NCBI GenBank assembly: GCA_916610825.1
Contig: CAKAJK010000003.1
Span: forward strand, 682,001-746,000
Direction of reading: 5' to 3'
Length of the DNA stretch: 64,000 nucleotides
Origin: Haliclystus octoradiatus
Lineage: Eukaryota; Cnidaria; Staurozoa; Stauromedusae; Haliclystidae
The position numbers were made by a program, and so were the translations under genes. A model generated the notes under the pieces. That model was not told the origin of the DNA. It was given only the letters and a program-made list of their open reading frames with translations, and made no database searches. Numbering within the stretch: the first letter of the stretch is position 1; the number at the start of each line of letters is the position of its first letter. Shown one piece after another: positions 61,460-64,000 of this stretch.

Positions 61460-64000
61460 TACGCTATTATAACTCGAGAAATTGTTGTTTTAGTTTGACG
61501 TACAAAACTTTGTTAAAATTCGAAATTTCAAAACTGTACATTTTAAACTTTTGAGAACATTATTCTTGTTTACAATTTTGCACTGATTCCAAATATACTA
61601 TTTGTGAACTGATTGCTCAACTATAACTCGAGTAATTCGTGTTTGAAGATTTCCTTTGTTTAAAGTTGAAAATTTGAAACTGTAAAATAGAAGTTTTGAA
61701 TACAATATTCTTGTTCAGAATTTTTCACTGATTCCAAATATACTATTTGTGAAACGATTACGCCATTATAACTCGAGAAATTGTTGTTTTAGTTTGACCT
61801 ACAAAACTTTGTTAAAATTCGAAATTTCAAAACTGTACATTTTAAACTTTTGAGAACATTATTCTTGTTCAGAATTTTGCACTGATTCCAAATATACTAT
61901 TTGTGAAATGATTGCTCAACTATAACTCGAGTAATTCGTGTTTGAAGATTTCCTATGTTTAAAGTTGAAAATTTGAAACTGTAAAATAGAAGTTTTGAAT
62001 ACAATATTCTTGTTCAGAATTTTTCACTGATTCCAAATATACTATTTGTGAAACGATTACGCCATTATACCTCGACAAATTCTTGTTTTAGTTTGACGTA
62101 CAAAACTTTTTTAAAATTCGAAATTTCAAAACTGTGCATTTTAAACTTTTGAGAACATTATTCTTGTTCAAAATATTGCACTGATTCCAAATATACTATT
62201 TGTGAAATGATTGCTCAACTATAACTCGAGTAATTCGTGTTTGAAGATTTCCTTTGTTTAAAGTTGAAAGTTTGAAACTGTAAAATAGAAGTTTTGAATA
62301 CAATATTCTTGTTCAGAATTTTTCACTGATTCCAAATATACTATTTGTGAAACGATTACGCCATTATAACTCGATAAATTCTTGTTTTAGTTTGACGTAC
62401 AAAACTTTGTTAAAATTCGAAATTTCAAAACTGTACATTTTAAACTTTTGAGAACATTATTCTTGTTCACAATTTTGCACTGATTCCAAATATACTATTT
62501 GTGAAATGATTGCTCAATTATAACTCGAGTAATTCGTGTTTGAAGATTTCCTTTGTTTCAAGTTGAAAATTTGAAACTGTAAAATAGAAGTTTTGAATAC
62601 AATATTCTTGTTCAGAATTTTACACTGATTCCAAATATACTATTTGTGAAACGATTACGCCATTATAACTCGATAAATTGTTGTTTTAGTTTGACGTACA
62701 AAACTTTGTTAAAATTCGAAATTTCAAAACTGTACATTTTAAACTTTTGAGAACATTATTCTTGTTTACAATTTTGCACTGATTCCAAATATACTATTTG
62801 TGAACTGATTGCTCAACTATAACTCGAGTAATTCGTGTTTGAAGATTTCCTTTGTTTAAAGTTGAAAATTTGAAACTGTAAAATAGAAGTTTTGAATACA
62901 ATATTCTTGTTCAGAATTTTTCACTGATTCCAAATATACTATTTGTGAAACGATTACGCCATTATAACTCGAGAAATTGTTGTTTTAGTTTGACCTACAA
63001 AACTTTGTTAAAATTCGAAATTTCAAAACTGTACATTTTAAACTTTTGAGAACATTATTCTTGTTCAGAATTTTTCACTGATTCCAAATATACTATTTGT
63101 GAAACGATTACGCCATTATAACTCGAGAAATTGTTGTTTTAGTTTGACGTACAAAACTTTGTTAAAATTTGAAATTTCAAAACTGTACATTTTAAACTTT
63201 TGAGAACATTATTCTTGTTCAGTATTTTGCACTGATTACAAATATACTATTTGTGAAATGATTGCTCAACTATAACTCGAGTAATTCGTGTTTGAAGATT
63301 TCCTCTGTTTAAAGTTGAAAATTTGAAACTGTAAAATAGAAGTTTTGAATACAATATTCTTGTTCAGAATTTTTCACTGATTCCAAATATACTATTTGTG
63401 AAACGATTACGCTATTATAACTCGAGAAATTGTTGTTTTAGTTTGACGTACAAAACTTTGTTAAAATTCGAAATTTCAAAACTGTACATTTTAAACTTTT
63501 GAGAACATTATTCTTGTTTACAATTTTGCACTGATTCCAAATATACTATTTGTGAACTGATTGCTCAACTATAACTCGAGTAATTCGTGTTTGAAGATTT
63601 CCTTTGTTTAAAGTTGAAAATTTGAAACTGTAAAATAGAAGTTTTGAATACAATATTCTTGTTCAGAATTTTTCACTGATTCCAAATATACTATTTGTGA
63701 AACGATTACGCCATTATAACTCGAGAAATTGTTGTTTTAGTTTGACGTACAAAACTTTGTTAAAATTCGAAATTTCAAAACTGTACATTTTAAACTTTTG
63801 AGAACATTATTCTTGTTCAAAATATTGCACTGATTCCAAATATACTATTTGTGAAATGATTGCTCAACTATAACTCGAGTAATTCGTGTTTGAAGATTTC
63901 CTTTGTTTCAAGTTGAAAGTTTGAAACTGTAAAATAGAAGTTTTGAATACAATATTCTTGTTCAGAATTTTTCACTGATTCCAAATATACTATTTGTGAA
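61460..64000 (-). repeat. Segmental duplication R-b, copy 2, running off the window
   Basis: Counterpart of 25340 to about 27.9 kb. It reads TTTACAATTTTGC at about 63518 where the copy near 27399 has TTTACCATTTTGC. Homology is still continuing at base 64000, so the duplicated length is at least 2.5 kb. Confidence 0.84.
62992..63145 (-). repeat. Type II hybrid monomer
   Basis: Counterpart of 26873 at offset 36119, but with the common ACAAAACTTTG. Confidence 0.87.

Larger units (their letters stand above)
58100..62050 (-). repeat. 3597-type higher-order repeat, copy 3 (offset 10936 from copy 2)
   Basis: Corresponds to about 47.2-51.1 kb at exactly 10936 bp, equal to 34 dimers plus 5 hybrids: 47740/58676, 49744/60680 and 50511/61447. 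It includes the pair of type I hybrids at 59694 and 60446, spaced 752 bp as in the other copies. Left and right ends are where GAAACAG/GAAACTG and ATACCTCGAC/ATAACTCGAG differ. Confidence 0.86.
1..64000. repeat. 299-bp dimeric satellite DNA array filling the window
   Basis: Every base belongs to a tandem array of a 299-bp unit composed of two related monomers, A (148 bp) and B (151 bp). Unit starts in the forward arm fall at 1, 300, 599, 898, 1197, 1496, 1795 and 2094, and continue with the same step. By hand count the first unit has 81 G+C in 299 bases (27%). No indel longer than 2 nt was found apart from monomer-sized rearrangements, and no foreign insertion interrupts the array. Both window ends lie inside repeats, so the array continues beyond them. 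Such arrays are known from pericentromeric, centromeric and subtelomeric heterochromatin. Which of these applies here cannot be told from the sequence. Confidence 0.97.
14581..64000 (-). repeat. Reverse-orientation arm of the satellite array
   Basis: All repeats here read as the reverse complement of the forward arm. Using GAC(G/C/T)TAC at the B end as the phase mark, 14597 to 63744 contains 152 dimers of 299 bp and 24 hybrid monomers of 154 bp. The 1-bp indels are four insertions in AAACATTTGCTAAA (27934, 29131, 32729 and 33029) and one deletion at about 26269. The sum equals the distance exactly. No other sequence is present. Confidence 0.95.
23431..64000 (-). repeat. Zone R3: mosaic higher-order repeat region
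   Basis: Dimers of many haplotypes (GACCTAC, GACTTAC and GACGTAC B ends; TTTACAATTTTGC, CACAATTTTGC, CAAAATATTGC and TTCCGAATTTTGC A forms; CGATAAATTC and CGACAAATTC) recur in a fixed order in blocks of about 1.2-3.9 kb. It holds 22 of the 24 hybrid monomers. Zone R2-type dimers reappear singly or in pairs (for example 36.3, 41.4, 43.1, 44.5, 48.1, 53.8, 57.0 and 59.1 kb), always next to the same neighbours. Confidence 0.88.

Noticed and set aside
1-64000. CRISPR array
   Set aside because: The period is 299 bp with the entire unit conserved. There are no unique spacers between short repeats, no leader and no cas genes.
1-64000. Hammerhead ribozyme within the satellite, as known for some animal satellites
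   Set aside because: I looked for the conserved CTGATGA and GAAA core. The only similar string is CACTGATTCC or CACTGATTAC, which lacks the GA step of the core, and no fitting stems were seen.
1-64000. Promoter, TATA or CRE-like motifs (TATATTT, TGACGT) in each unit
   Set aside because: In 73% AT sequence such short strings are expected. There is no gene downstream, and the motifs vary with satellite lineage rather than with any transcription unit.
1-64000. Telomeric repeats or tRNA/rRNA-derived satellite
   Set aside because: No TTAGG/TTAGGG-type runs, no tRNA A/B box pair at correct spacing, and no rRNA similarity that I recognise in either monomer.

Overview
The whole 64 kb is one uninterrupted, AT-rich tandem satellite array. 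I see no gene, RNA gene, transposon or unique sequence in it. The repeat is a 299-bp dimer made of two related monomers, A (148 bp) and B (151 bp), about 27% GC by hand count of the first unit. Near-nucleosomal monomers, a dimeric higher-order organisation and kilobase-scale segmental amplification are typical of eukaryotic heterochromatic or centromeric satellite DNA. The species cannot be read from the sequence. CpG is not depleted in the unit, which argues weakly against a heavily methylated vertebrate-style satellite and fits an invertebrate or another lightly methylated genome.

Layout: 1-14580 holds the repeat in forward orientation: 47 dimers, one aberrant 368-bp unit at 12264-12631 and a final A monomer. 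At 14580/14581 the array flips orientation, and everything from there to the end is reverse-complement repeat. Phase can be tracked to the base from 14597 to 63744: 152 full dimers (299 bp), 24 hybrid B/A monomers (154 bp) and a net +3 of 1-bp indels add up exactly to the 49147 bp observed. The reverse arm has three compositional zones: R1 (14581 to about 19354), close to the forward-arm type; R2 (about 19355-23430), a homogeneous variant subfamily; and R3 (about 23431-64000), a mosaic of variants rebuilt by repeated amplification of blocks of roughly 1.2-3.6 kb.

There are no genes to work together. The biology here is array evolution: a conserved 66-bp core shared by both monomers, recurrent exchange inside that core that deletes one monomer and leaves 154-bp hybrids, nested higher-order repeats (1197, 1350, 1504, 1794, 2990, 3144/3298, 3597 and 3898 bp), an inversion junction with non-identical arms, and patches of forward-arm haplotype embedded in the inverted arm. 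The best candidate for an undescribed functional element is the conserved core with its CAAATA-GTA-TATTTG dyad. Its function is inference only.
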